A stretch of DNA of 64,000 bases from Streptomyces sp. CB02009 (GTDB taxonomy: Bacteria; Actinomycetota; Actinomycetes; Streptomycetales; Streptomycetaceae). The stretch covers positions 140,594 through 204,593 of the forward strand of contig NZ_LIVV01000005.1 in NCBI RefSeq assembly GCF_001905825.1. The letters run 5' to 3'. Positions 52,059-61,568 of the stretch are shown here, piece by piece. The translations under genes were made by a program, and so were the position numbers. Position 1 is the first letter of the stretch, and the number at the start of each line of letters is the position of its first letter. The notes under the pieces are model-generated. The model saw nothing but the letters and a program-made list of their open reading frames with translations. It was not told the origin of the DNA and searched no databases.

Positions 52059-53651
52059 ATGTCCGAGCCGGCAGAGCAGTACGAGATCGACATTCACACG
52101 ACCGCAGGCAAGATCGCGGACCTCAAGCGCCGTATCGACGAGGCCACTCATGCCGGCTCGGCGCGTGCGGTGGAGAAGCAGCACGCGAAGGGCAAGTTGA
52201 CCGCGCGCGAACGGATCGCCCTGCTGCTCGACGAGGGCTCGTTCGTGGAGCTGGACGAGTTGGCCCGGCACCGGTCGACCAACTTCGGTCTGGAGAAGAA
52301 CCGTCCGTACGGAGACGGTGTCGTCACCGGCTACGGCACGGTCGACGGGCGTCCGGTGGCCGTGTTCTCGCAGGACTTCACGGTCTTCGGCGGGGCGCTC
52401 GGCGAGACGTACGGGCAGAAGATCATCAAGGTGATGGACTTCGCGCTGAAGACGGGCTGCCCCGTCATCGGCATCAACGACTCCGGCGGCGCCCGTATCC
52501 AGGAGGGTGTGAGCGCGCTCGGCATGTACGGCGAGATCTTCCGTCGCAACACCCATGCCTCCGGGGTGATCCCGCAGATCTCGCTGGTCGTCGGCCCGTG
52601 CGCGGGCGGTGCGGTGTACTCCCCCGCGATCACCGACTTCACGGTGATGGTGGACCAGACCTCGCACATGTTCATCACGGGTCCCGACGTCATCAAGACG
52701 GTGACCGGTGAGGACGTGGGCTTCGAGGAGCTGGGCGGCGCCCGGACGCACAACGCGACCTCGGGCGTGGCGCACCACATGGCGGGGGACGAGAAGGACG
52801 CCATCGAGTACGTGAAGTCCCTGCTGTCGTACCTTCCGTCGAACAACCTGTCGGAGCCGCCGGCCTTCGCGGAGGTCGCGGAGACCGAGGTGACGGACGA
52901 GGACCGGGAGCTGGACACGCTGATCCCGGACTCGGCGAACCAGCCGTACGACATGCACAAGGTCATCGAGCACGTGCTCGACGACGGTGAGTTCCTGGAG
53001 ACGCAGTCGCTGTTCGCGCCGAACATCCTGACCGGCTTCGGCCGGGTGGAGGGTTTCCCGGTCGGCGTGGTGGCGAACCAGCCGATGCAGTTCGCGGGGT
53101 GCCTGGACATCGACGCGTCCGAGAAGGCCGCGCGGTTCGTCCGCACCTGCGACGCGTTCAACATCCCGGTGCTGACGTTCGTGGACGTGCCGGGCTTCCT
53201 GCCGGGCGTGGACCAGGAGTACGGCGGCATCATCCGGCGTGGCGCGAAGCTGATCTACGCGTACGCGGAGGCCACGGTGCCGCTGATCACGGTCATCACG
53301 CGGAAGGCCTTCGGCGGCGCGTACGACGTGATGGGCTCCAAGCACCTGGGCGCGGACCTGAACCTGGCGTGGCCGACGGCGCAGATCGCGGTGATGGGCG
53401 CGCAGGGCGCGGTCAACATCCTGCACCGCCGGACGATCGCGGAGGCGGAGGACCAGGAGTCGGAGCGGGCGCGGCTGATGCGGGAGTACGAGGACGCCCT
53501 GCTCAACCCGTACATCGCGGCCGAGCGCGGGTACATCGACGGGGTGGTCATGCCGTCGGACACGCGTCCGCAGATCGTGAAGGGGCTGCGTCAGCTGCGG
53601 ACGAAGCGGGAATCCCTGCCTCCGAAGAAGCACGGCAACATCCCGCTCTAG
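52059..53651 (+). CDS. pccB: Propionyl/acyl-CoA carboxylase beta (carboxyltransferase) subunit
   Basis: 530 residues. N-terminal half: ARERIALLLDEGSFVELDELARHR, INDSGGARIQEGVSALGMYGEIF and the first oxyanion GPCAGGAVYSPAITDF; C-terminal half: VDVPGFLPGVDQEYGGIIRRGAKLIYAYAEATVPLITVITRKAFGGAYDVMGSK. Transfers carboxyl from biotinyl-AccA2 to propionyl-CoA giving methylmalonyl-CoA, a polyketide and fatty-acid extender unit. Followed by the epsilon subunit. Best matches PccB (SCO4926) from gene order. Confidence 0.95.
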   Translation: MSEPAEQYEIDIHTTAGKIADLKRRIDEATHAGSARAVEKQHAKGKLTARERIALLLDEGSFVELDELARHRSTNFGLEKNRPYGDGVVTGYGTVDGRPVAVFSQDFTVFGGALGETYGQKIIKVMDFALKTGCPVIGINDSGGARIQEGVSALGMYGEIFRRNTHASGVIPQISLVVGPCAGGAVYSPAITDFTVMVDQTSHMFITGPDVIKTVTGEDVGFEELGGARTHNATSGVAHHMAGDEKDAIEYVKSLLSYLPSNNLSEPPAFAEVAETEVTDEDRELDTLIPDSANQPYDMHKVIEHVLDDGEFLETQSLFAPNILTGFGRVEGFPVGVVANQPMQFAGCLDIDASEKAARFVRTCDAFNIPVLTFVDVPGFLPGVDQEYGGIIRRGAKLIYAYAEATVPLITVITRKAFGGAYDVMGSKHLGADLNLAWPTAQIAVMGAQGAVNILHRRTIAEAEDQESERARLMREYEDALLNPYIAAERGYIDGVVMPSDTRPQIVKGLRQLRTKRESLPPKKHGNIPL

Positions 53652-53684
53652 GCCGCTCCGGACCTGACCCTTCAAGGAGTCGAC

Positions 53685-53897
53685 ATGATCAAGGTCGTAC
53701 GAGGAAACCCGACCCCGGAGGAGTTGGCCGCCGCACTGGCGGTGGTTCAGGCGCGGGCCGCGGCGTCGGCGGCGGCGTCCGCCGACGGTGGCGGCCCGGC
53801 GGTGCCGGAGGGCTGGTCGGATCCGTCCCGGATCGCGCGGTCGGTGCGTCACCGGCCGGGTCCGCGGGCGTGGGCGCGGTCGTACTGGCCGGTGTAG
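53685..53897 (+). CDS. pccE: Acyl-CoA carboxylase epsilon subunit
   Basis: 70 residues with GGAGTCG ribosome site, 33 bases after pccB. The short conserved core IKVVRGNPTPEELAAALAVV and the C-terminal WSDPSRIARSV...PRAWARSYWP mark the actinobacterial epsilon subunit, which stimulates the AccA2-PccB complex. Terminated by a hairpin. Confidence 0.93.
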   Translation: MIKVVRGNPTPEELAAALAVVQARAAASAAASADGGGPAVPEGWSDPSRIARSVRHRPGPRAWARSYWPV

Positions 53898-53911
53898 CCG
53901 GTCGTGGAACG

Positions 53912-53953
53912 GCGAGAAGGGCCGGACTCCCGTGGGGGTCCGGCCCTTCTCGC
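53912..53953. terminator. Bidirectional terminator after pccE
   Basis: GCGAGAAGGGCCGGAC pairs with GTCCGGCCCTTCTCGC, perfect 16-bp stem between convergent genes. Confidence 0.93.
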
Positions 53954-53967
53954 GTCCCCGCCACCCG

Positions 53968-55386
53968 TCACGTGCGGCGCAGGAAGAGGCCGGCCAGGAC
54001 GGCTCCGGCGGTGACGATCGCGGCGTTCACGAGGACCGCGAGGCCGATGCCGTCGAGGAGGACGGGCGCGGTGACGACGACGGCGCTCATGATCGGGGTG
54101 CCCATGGTGATGCCGATCTGCTGGGTCATGGTCGCGAGTCCGGTCGCGGTGCCCTGCTCGTGGTCGGGGATCCCGGAGGTGGCGGTGACCATGAAGCCGA
54201 CGATGGCGAGCATGTTGCCGATGCCGCCGGCGAAGGTCGCGGCGAGGAGCAGCCAGAGGCTTCCGGGGCCTTCGCCGAGTCCGTACAGGGAGAGGGTGGC
54301 GACGGCCTGGAGGAGGCCGCCGGAGACCAGGGCCGTACGGGCGCCGAAGCGGCCGATGAAGCGGGAGGCGAACACTCCGCCGAGGACCGTGCCCGCGCCG
54401 AGGACGCCGAAGGAGAGGCCGGCGGCGAGCGGGGAGAAGTCGAGGACGTCCTGGAGGTAGAGGGTCATCAGGAAGACCAGGGAGGTCTCGGTGACGAAGG
54501 CGACGAGCCCGGCGAGGTTGCCCCAGACGACGGTGCGGCGCTTGAGGATGTGGAGCGGGACGAGGGGGGCGGCGGCCCGGCGTTCGACGAGGACGAAGGC
54601 GACCAGGAGCGCGGCGCCCGCGGCGAGGGCGATGAGCGCGGTGGGGTCGGTCCAGCCGTGTTCGCCGCTGACGGTCAGGCCGTAGACGAGGGCGAGGAGT
54701 CCGCCGGTGACGGTGATCGCGCCGGGGATGTCGAGGCGGGGGCGGACGGCCGGGCGGCTCTCGGTGAGGACGGCGGGGGCGACGAGGAGGACGGCGAGGG
54801 CGACCGGCACGTTGACGAGGAACGCCCAGCGCCAGGAGAGCAGGTCGGTGAGGACGCCGCCGAGGATCGCGCCGGTGGTGAAGCCGGCGGACATGAGGGC
54901 GCCGTTGAGTCCGAGGGCGCGGGCGCGCAGCGGGCCCTCGGGGAAGGAGGCGGTGAGCAGGGAGAGCCCGGCGGGGGTGACGGCGGCGGTGGCGAGGCCC
55001 TGGGCGACGCGGGCGGCCATCAGCATCTCCGGGCCGGTGGCGAGGCCGCCGACGAGGGAGGAGACGCCGAGGAGCGCCATGCCGCCGAGGAAGAGCCGGC
55101 GGCGGCCGACGAGGTCGGCGACGCGCCCGAAGAGCAGGGTGAATCCGGCTGCCGCGAGGGCGAAGGCGGTGGCGATCCACTGGAGGCCGCCGAGGCTGAA
55201 GCCGAGTCCCTGGCCGATGACGGGCAGGGCGACGTTCAGGATCGAGAAGTCGACGGCGAGCATGAACTGGGCGAGGAGGAGGACGACGAGGACGAGGCGC
55301 ATCCGTCCGGTCATACGGGCGTCCGCGGGCCCGGCGGCCGGGGCCTCGGGCTGTGCGGCGGGCGTGGGGTGGTCCAGGGCAACCAT
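53968..55386 (-). CDS. DHA2-type MFS multidrug exporter (EmrB/QacA family)
   Basis: 472 residues with 14 predicted membrane helices. Motif A LFGRVADLVGRRRLFLGG, motif D1 LDFSILNVALPVIG near the N-terminus (AVDFSILNVALP) and a helix-5 motif C-like SLLTASFPEGPLRARALG are present. It exports drugs or dyes with proton antiport. Divergent TetR gene and shared palindromic operators point to substrate-induced derepression. It interrupts the acyl-CoA carboxylase region, with no sign of foreign base composition. Confidence 0.92.
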   Translation of the reverse strand: MVALDHPTPAAQPEAPAAGPADARMTGRMRLVLVVLLLAQFMLAVDFSILNVALPVIGQGLGFSLGGLQWIATAFALAAAGFTLLFGRVADLVGRRRLFLGGMALLGVSSLVGGLATGPEMLMAARVAQGLATAAVTPAGLSLLTASFPEGPLRARALGLNGALMSAGFTTGAILGGVLTDLLSWRWAFLVNVPVALAVLLVAPAVLTESRPAVRPRLDIPGAITVTGGLLALVYGLTVSGEHGWTDPTALIALAAGAALLVAFVLVERRAAAPLVPLHILKRRTVVWGNLAGLVAFVTETSLVFLMTLYLQDVLDFSPLAAGLSFGVLGAGTVLGGVFASRFIGRFGARTALVSGGLLQAVATLSLYGLGEGPGSLWLLLAATFAGGIGNMLAIVGFMVTATSGIPDHEQGTATGLATMTQQIGITMGTPIMSAVVVTAPVLLDGIGLAVLVNAAIVTAGAVLAGLFLRRT

Positions 55387-55397
55387 GCGTACGACCC

Positions 55398-55463
55398 CTT
55401 AATGGGAGACTGGTTCCGTTAAGATGTCCCGTACCGTAGCAGAGTCGATGGCGTTAATGGAAC
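55398..55463. promoter_or_regulatory. Probable TetR operator region between MFS exporter and regulator
   Basis: CTTAATGGGA...TTCCGTTAAG (55398-55423) is an imperfect palindrome immediately before the exporter start. A second related motif CGTTAATGGAAC is at 55452-55463. Both contain the half-site TTAAxGGAA. Confidence 0.7.
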
Positions 55464-55474
55464 AGGAGACCCAT

Positions 55475-56092
55475 TTGACTGAGAGCCAGCCGGCCTCGCC
55501 CGGCACCCTGCGCCCCGGCGGCCGCACCGCGAAGGTCCGCAGGGCCGTCCTCGACGCCACCCGGGACGCGCTCGCCGACACCGGCTTCCACGCCCTGAAC
55601 ATGGACCGGATCGCCGCGACCGCGGGCGTCGGCAAGACCACCGTCTACCGCCGCTGGGGCTCCACCGTCGGCCTGGTCACCGACCTCCTGCACGACATGG
55701 CCGAGCAGTCCCTGCCCGCCTCCGACACCGGCAGCCTCGCGGGCGACCTGCGGACCAACGCCGAACTCGTCCGCGCCACCCTCACCGACCCGCGGATGGG
55801 CGCCGTCTTCCGCGCGGTCATCGCGGCAGCCGCCTGCGACGAGGACTGCGCCCGCGCGCTCGCCGACTTCTACCGGACCCGGCTCGGCGAATGGGCCCCC
55901 GTCGTCGCCAAGGGCGAGGCCCGCGGCGAGGTCCCGGCCGGGACGGACCCGACCGAACTGCTCCGCGCCGTCTCCGCGCCGCTCTACTACCGCTTCGCGG
56001 TCACCCGCGAGGAGGTCACGGCGGACGTGGCGGAACGAGCGGTCACGGCGGCGCTCGCGGCGGCGCGGGACGGGGTGTTCATCAGGGCGTAG
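55475..56092 (+). CDS. TetR-family repressor of the MFS exporter
   Basis: 205 residues from TTG 55475 (ACAGGAG seven bases upstream). In-frame ATGs at 55424, 55448 and 55457 lie within the operator region and have no ribosome site, so the TTG is preferred. HTH: RRAVLDATRDALADTGFHALNMDRIAATAGVGKTTVYRRWG. The C-terminal part contains Cys-rich ACDEDCARAL, possibly redox-sensitive. It should repress itself and the divergent exporter. Confidence 0.9.
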   Translation: MTESQPASPGTLRPGGRTAKVRRAVLDATRDALADTGFHALNMDRIAATAGVGKTTVYRRWGSTVGLVTDLLHDMAEQSLPASDTGSLAGDLRTNAELVRATLTDPRMGAVFRAVIAAAACDEDCARALADFYRTRLGEWAPVVAKGEARGEVPAGTDPTELLRAVSAPLYYRFAVTREEVTADVAERAVTAALAAARDGVFIRA

Positions 56093-56196
56093 GACGCGGG
56101 CGGTCCTCCGTTCGTCCGCGAATAGTCCCTCGGCACCCGGGCGCCTGAGTATCCGTACTCAGGCGCCCGGCCCGCCCCGGCCGCAGGATCGGAGGC

Positions 56197-56325
56197 ATGC
56201 TGTGGTCCGACCCGAAGAATCAGCCGCCGAAGTTCATGCGCGACATGCAGGCGATGCTCAGCCGCGCGGGCGTGCTGCTGGCCCTGGCGATGGTGGTGGC
56301 GATGTTCGTGGTCAGCGCCCGCTGA
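56197..56325 (+). CDS. 42-residue membrane protein (possible MmpB)
   Basis: Reads MLWSDPKNQPPKFMRDMQAM and then a helix LSRAGVLLALAMVVAMFVVSAR from ATG 56197 with GGATCGGAGG close upstream. Cytosolic N-terminal part and one membrane helix. It lies between TetR and maf in the conserved acyl-CoA carboxylase region. I recall a similarly sized Streptomyces morphogenic membrane protein (MmpB) with an MLWSDPxNxPP start, but this identification is from memory only. Confidence 0.75.
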   Translation: MLWSDPKNQPPKFMRDMQAMLSRAGVLLALAMVVAMFVVSAR

Positions 56326-56350
56326 GCCCGGGACTGGCTACGCTGCCCCC

Positions 56351-56956
56351 ATGACTGCTGATCCGCGCCGTGTCGTGCTCGCCTCCGCCTCCCCCGCCCG
56401 CCTCAACCTGCTCCGTCAGGCCGGGCTCGCCCCCGAGGTGATCGTGAGCGGCGTCGACGAGTCCAAGACGCACGCCCCGACACCGGCCGAGCTCGCGCTC
56501 GCCCTCGCGGAGGCGAAGGCCGCCCATGTCGCCGCCCGCCCCGAGGCGTTCGGCGCCCTGGTCATCGGCTGCGACTCGGTCCTGGAGCTCGACAAGCAGG
56601 CCCTCGGCAAGCCGGCGGACGCGGAGGAGGCCACCGCGCGCTGGAAGGCGATGCGCGGCCGGGTGGGCATCCTCCAGACGGGCCACTGCGTGTACGACAC
56701 GGCCGCCAAGCGCTACGAGTCGGCGACGGCCTCCACCGTGGTCCGCTTCGGCGAACCGACGGACGCCGAGATCGCGGCGTACGTGGCGAGCGGCGAACCG
56801 CTGCACGTGGCGGGCGCCTTCACCCTGGACGGGCGCTCGGCACCGTTCATCGACGGCATCGACGGCGACCCGGGCAATGTGATCGGCCTGTCGCTGCCGC
56901 TGCTGCGCACCCTGCTCGGGAAGCTGGACGTGCAGATCACCGACCTCTGGGCCTGA
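56351..56956 (+). CDS. maf: Maf-family nucleoside triphosphate pyrophosphatase
   Basis: 201 residues. N-terminal VLASASPARLNLLRQAGL is the family signature, followed by ESK (VSGVDESKTHAP), GCDSVLEL and LGKPADAEEA; these Ser/Glu/Asp residues bind nucleotide and metal. Maf hydrolyses noncanonical or UTP/CTP nucleotides and is often linked with septum formation. Conserved position next to accA2. TACGCT precedes the ATG closely, suggesting leaderless expression. Confidence 0.94.
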   Translation: MTADPRRVVLASASPARLNLLRQAGLAPEVIVSGVDESKTHAPTPAELALALAEAKAAHVAARPEAFGALVIGCDSVLELDKQALGKPADAEEATARWKAMRGRVGILQTGHCVYDTAAKRYESATASTVVRFGEPTDAEIAAYVASGEPLHVAGAFTLDGRSAPFIDGIDGDPGNVIGLSLPLLRTLLGKLDVQITDLWA

Positions 56957-56970
56957 CGGGCCGTCGCGCG

Positions 56971-57050
56971 GCCGCCGGCGCTCCTCGACGGGCGCCGGTA
57001 CTCCTCGACGGCCGCCGGTACTCCTCGACCGGCGCCGTTGCTCCTCGATG
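56971..57050. repeat. 20-bp tandem repeat, four copies, after maf
   Basis: Four imperfect units of GCCGCCGGTACTCCTCGACG-type sequence between maf and a convergent membrane protein gene. The arrangement looks like slippage and might replace a normal terminator. Confidence 0.85.
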
Positions 57051-57068
57051 GCGCCGCCTCGCGGGGGC

Positions 57069-57515
57069 CTACGCGGGGGCCGGTGCCCCCTCGTGGGGCT
57101 CGGCGGGCTCGGCGGCCTTCTCGTCCCCCTTGCCGTACGCCACGAGGGTGAGCACGATCAGGCCGAGCACCAGCATCATGAAGGCGAACGCGCCCCAGCC
57201 GACGAGGCCGACGGTGACCGCGCCGAGGACGCCGTGCACGATCGCGCAGCCGATGAGCAGACCCCGGCCGACACGCCCGGGACGGCGGTCGCGGACGCCG
57301 GCGAGGAGGGCGACCAGGCCGCAGAGGGCGAGCGCGACGCCGGAGGCGATGCCGAGCGCCCAGGTGCCGGTGTACATCGCGTCGGGGTCCATGCCGTCGA
57401 GGGACATCGTCTGGATCTTGACGAAGCGTGCCATCACCGCGTTGATCGCGACGATCCCGGGCGCTTCGAGGAACAGCACCGCCGCCGTCACGAGAGCTAT
57501 CGGTCTGCGGGCCAC
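57069..57515 (-). CDS. Four-helix integral membrane protein
   Basis: 148 residues from GTG 57515, preferred because AGGGGG lies eight bases upstream (GTG 57524 is an alternative). Four membrane helices: IALVTAAVLFLEAPGIVAINAVM, ALGIASGVALALCGLVALLAGV, GLLIGCAIVHGVLGAVTVGLVG and AFAFMMLVLGLIVLTLVAYG, followed by an acidic, Pro-rich tail. No catalytic motif. Conserved between maf and accA2 in Streptomyces as far as I remember; function unknown. Confidence 0.8.
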   Translation of the reverse strand: MARRPIALVTAAVLFLEAPGIVAINAVMARFVKIQTMSLDGMDPDAMYTGTWALGIASGVALALCGLVALLAGVRDRRPGRVGRGLLIGCAIVHGVLGAVTVGLVGWGAFAFMMLVLGLIVLTLVAYGKGDEKAAEPAEPHEGAPAPA

Positions 57516-57888
57516 CTCGGCCACCCCCTGGATACGACTGTTACCGACAGTACGATCGACAGCGCGAAGGCTACTGGCCGGTAAACCCCTGGACAAGAGT
57601 GTGCGCACGACCGGCGACGGCGGACGGCGGCGCAAAGAATCATTGGGCCATTCGTAGGGACTCGACAAAGAAACCCGATCGGCCACTGGCTCCACGAACA
57701 GAGACCTGCGCCACACCTCGGAGCTACTGTGCCGTAAAGGAACCCTGCGTACCGTGGTGCGACAAGGGAATTCACGACCCGAGCGGGCCCGGGGTCACGC
57801 TCCGTGTGGGCAAGCTCACCACTGGGGACGGGTCGGCAGGCCGTGTCGGCAGTCCCTAAACTCAGCTTGTTTCAAGGAGGGAGCCATC
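57516..57888. other. Divergent intergenic region upstream of accA2
   Basis: About 370 bases without a supported gene. Holds promoters for the membrane protein (minus) and accA2 (plus). AT-richer stretches at 57640-57680 and 57740-57775 are the likeliest promoter positions. An open frame through this region merges with accA2 but lacks coding character. Confidence 0.5.
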
Positions 57889-59643
<1,755 letters not shown>

Positions 59644-59682
59644 CCGACGGCACCGGGACCGGCCACGGTCACCGAGTACGGT

Positions 59683-59720
59683 ACGAAGGGCCCGCAGGCA
59701 GCCGCCTGCGGGCCCTTCGT
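59683..59720 (+). terminator. accA2 terminator
   Basis: Perfect 17-bp stem ACGAAGGGCCCGCAGGC / GCCTGCGGGCCCTTCGT with a four-base loop. Confidence 0.93.
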
Positions 59721-59744
59721 CGAGGGGAGGGTGATCCACCAGCC

Positions 59745-60290
59745 ATGCGAGCCGACGCACGACGCAACCACGAGCGGCTGCTCACCGAAGCCCGCGCGGC
59801 CTTCGCCGAACAGGGCACCGACGCGCCCCTCGAGGAGATCGCGCGTCGCGCGGGCGTGGGCATCGGCACCCTCTACCGTCACTTCCCCACCCGGGCCGAG
59901 CTGCTGAGCTCGGTCTTCCAGGAGGCCCTCGCGGAGCTCCTGCACCGCTCGGGCGAGCTGGCGGAGGCCGAGGAGCCGTGCCGGGCGCTCGTGGAGTGGC
60001 TGCGCGCGCTGATCGCCCACGCGGGCGAGTACCGGGGGCTCGCGCATGCGCTGATGTCCGCCTCGTACGACCGGAGTTCGGCGCTCGCCCAGTGCAGCGA
60101 GCCGCTGCGCGCGGCGGGTGAGCGGCTGCTCGGACGCGCCAGGGAGGCGGGTCAGGTGCGCGCCGACGTGTCGATCGGCGATCTGATGCAGCTGACCAAC
60201 GCGATCGCGCTGGCGGCGGAACAGTGCCCGGAGGACGCGGAGTTGGCGGACCGCCTGCTCGCGCTGACGCTTCGGGGCATCAAGGACTGA
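59745..60290 (+). CDS. TetR-family regulator
   Basis: 181 residues. HTH about 10-50: NHERLLTEARAAFAEQGTDAPLEEIARRAGVGIGTLYRHFPTRAELL. The C-terminal SBP-type domain (ECF/TetR_C SBI: AEEPCRALVEWLRALIAHAGEYRGLAHALMSA) is typical of regulators of oxidoreductase or efflux genes. It may regulate itself; no divergent target lies next to it. The ribosome site GGGAGGG is rather far (about 18 bases) from the ATG. Confidence 0.88.
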   Translation: MRADARRNHERLLTEARAAFAEQGTDAPLEEIARRAGVGIGTLYRHFPTRAELLSSVFQEALAELLHRSGELAEAEEPCRALVEWLRALIAHAGEYRGLAHALMSASYDRSSALAQCSEPLRAAGERLLGRAREAGQVRADVSIGDLMQLTNAIALAAEQCPEDAELADRLLALTLRGIKD

Positions 60291-60365
60291 GAGAACCGGG
60301 GCGGTGGGGAACCCGGGCGGCGCCTCGACTGCCGCCGGAGCGGCCGAGGTTCGGCGGCGGAGCGC

Positions 60366-60387
60366 GGGACCCCTGGGGGAGGGTCCC
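60366..60387. terminator. Hairpin between convergent TetR and DeoR genes
   Basis: GGGACCC(CTGGGGGA)GGGTCCC, short stem. Confidence 0.55.
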
Positions 60388-60392
60388 CCGGC

Positions 60393-61355
60393 TCAGCGGC
60401 GCCGCATGTCCGCGACCCGCGCGGTGCGCTCCAGCGTCTCGGCGGCCATCCCTCCGCCCGGTCCCCGGAACTGACCTGCCGCCATCCGGCCGCGCTGCAC
60501 CGGGAGCGGCATGTCACGGCGGGGCCGGGCGCCCGGGGGGACCTGGTCACCGCCGTTGGGGCCGCCCGCGGCGCCCGTGCCGGCGACGGCGATCTGCACG
60601 CCCTGGTCGGCGAGGGCCTGGAGCTCGGTGCCGGCCCGGTCGTCGTGGGCGGGCGGCTCGTCGGTCACCAGGCGGGTGATGACGTCCGTGGGCACCGTCT
60701 GGAACATGGTGTCGGAGCCCAGCTTGGTGTGGTCGGCGAGGACCACGACCTCGGCCGCCGCCTGGACCAGCGCCCGGTCCACGCTCGCGGAGAGCATGTT
60801 GGACGTGGAGAGGCCGCGCTCGGCGGTGAGCCCGCTCCCGGAGAGGAACGCGCGGGAGACCCGGAGCCCCTGGAGCGACTGCTCGGCACCGCTGCCCACC
60901 AGGGCGTAGTTGGAGCCGCGCAGGGTGCCGCCGGTCATGACGACCTCGACCCGGTTGGCGTGGGCGAGGGCCTGGGCGACCAGGAGCGAGTTGGTGACCA
61001 CGGTCAGACCGGGCACGCGGGCGAGCCGGCGGGCCAGCTCCTGCGTGGTCGTCCCGGCGCCGACGACGATGGCCTCGCCTTCTTCGACGAGGCTCGCGGC
61101 GACGTCGGCGATGGCCGTCTTCTCCGCGGTCGCGAGATGGGATTTCTGCGGGAAGCCGGATTCTCGCGTGAATCCGCCCGGCAACACCGCACCGCCGTGC
61201 CGGCGGTCGAGGAGTCCTTCTGCCTCAAGGGCCCGTACGTCTCTCCGTACGGTCACTTCAGAGGTCTGGACGACGCGGGCGAGCTCGCGGAGCGACACGG
61301 CCCCATTGGCTCGCACCATTTCGAGGATCAACTGGCGACGTTCTGCAGCGAACAC
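60393..61355 (-). CDS. DeoR/GlpR-family regulator
   Basis: 320 residues. N-terminal HTH (about 3-58: RRQLILEMVRANGAVSLRELARVVQTSEVTVRRDVRALEAEGLLDRRHGGAV), then a sugar-phosphate-sensing domain (about 75-255) with VVGAGTTTQELARRL and the ribose-binding-like VTNSLLVAQAL. The C-terminal 60 residues are Gly/Arg-rich and probably disordered, an extension not seen in E. coli DeoR. Neighbouring PNP suggests nucleoside or deoxyribose catabolism as target. Confidence 0.92.
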   Translation of the reverse strand: MFAAERRQLILEMVRANGAVSLRELARVVQTSEVTVRRDVRALEAEGLLDRRHGGAVLPGGFTRESGFPQKSHLATAEKTAIADVAASLVEEGEAIVVGAGTTTQELARRLARVPGLTVVTNSLLVAQALAHANRVEVVMTGGTLRGSNYALVGSGAEQSLQGLRVSRAFLSGSGLTAERGLSTSNMLSASVDRALVQAAAEVVVLADHTKLGSDTMFQTVPTDVITRLVTDEPPAHDDRAGTELQALADQGVQIAVAGTGAAGGPNGGDQVPPGARPRRDMPLPVQRGRMAAGQFRGPGGGMAAETLERTARVADMRRR

Positions 61356-61568
61356 GAAACTGACAGTAACGTGACCGGCCGATACTTTTCAGCACTATGC
61401 GCCGAATTGCAGAAGATGCGCACAGACGGGGCCTCCAAGTGGTATGGGAGACCCCGTCGTTGATCCGTCGCACGCCGGGGCTATGCCCCGCCTTGCCGGG
61501 GGTTGTCCGAGTCGGCGAACCGTTCCCGCAGGCGGGAGCCGTGCACCGGCGGACCGCCCGGACGGGTG

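Noticed and set aside
53788..55422. 544-residue plus-strand frame opposite the MFS exporter
   Set aside because: Extremely Glu/Gly/Asp-rich low-complexity sequence, the usual antisense of membrane protein codons.
57754..57888. 45-residue N-terminal extension of AccA2
   Set aside because: No coding character, and RKVLIANRGEIAV at GTG 57889 is the standard biotin carboxylase start with AAGGAGG upstream.
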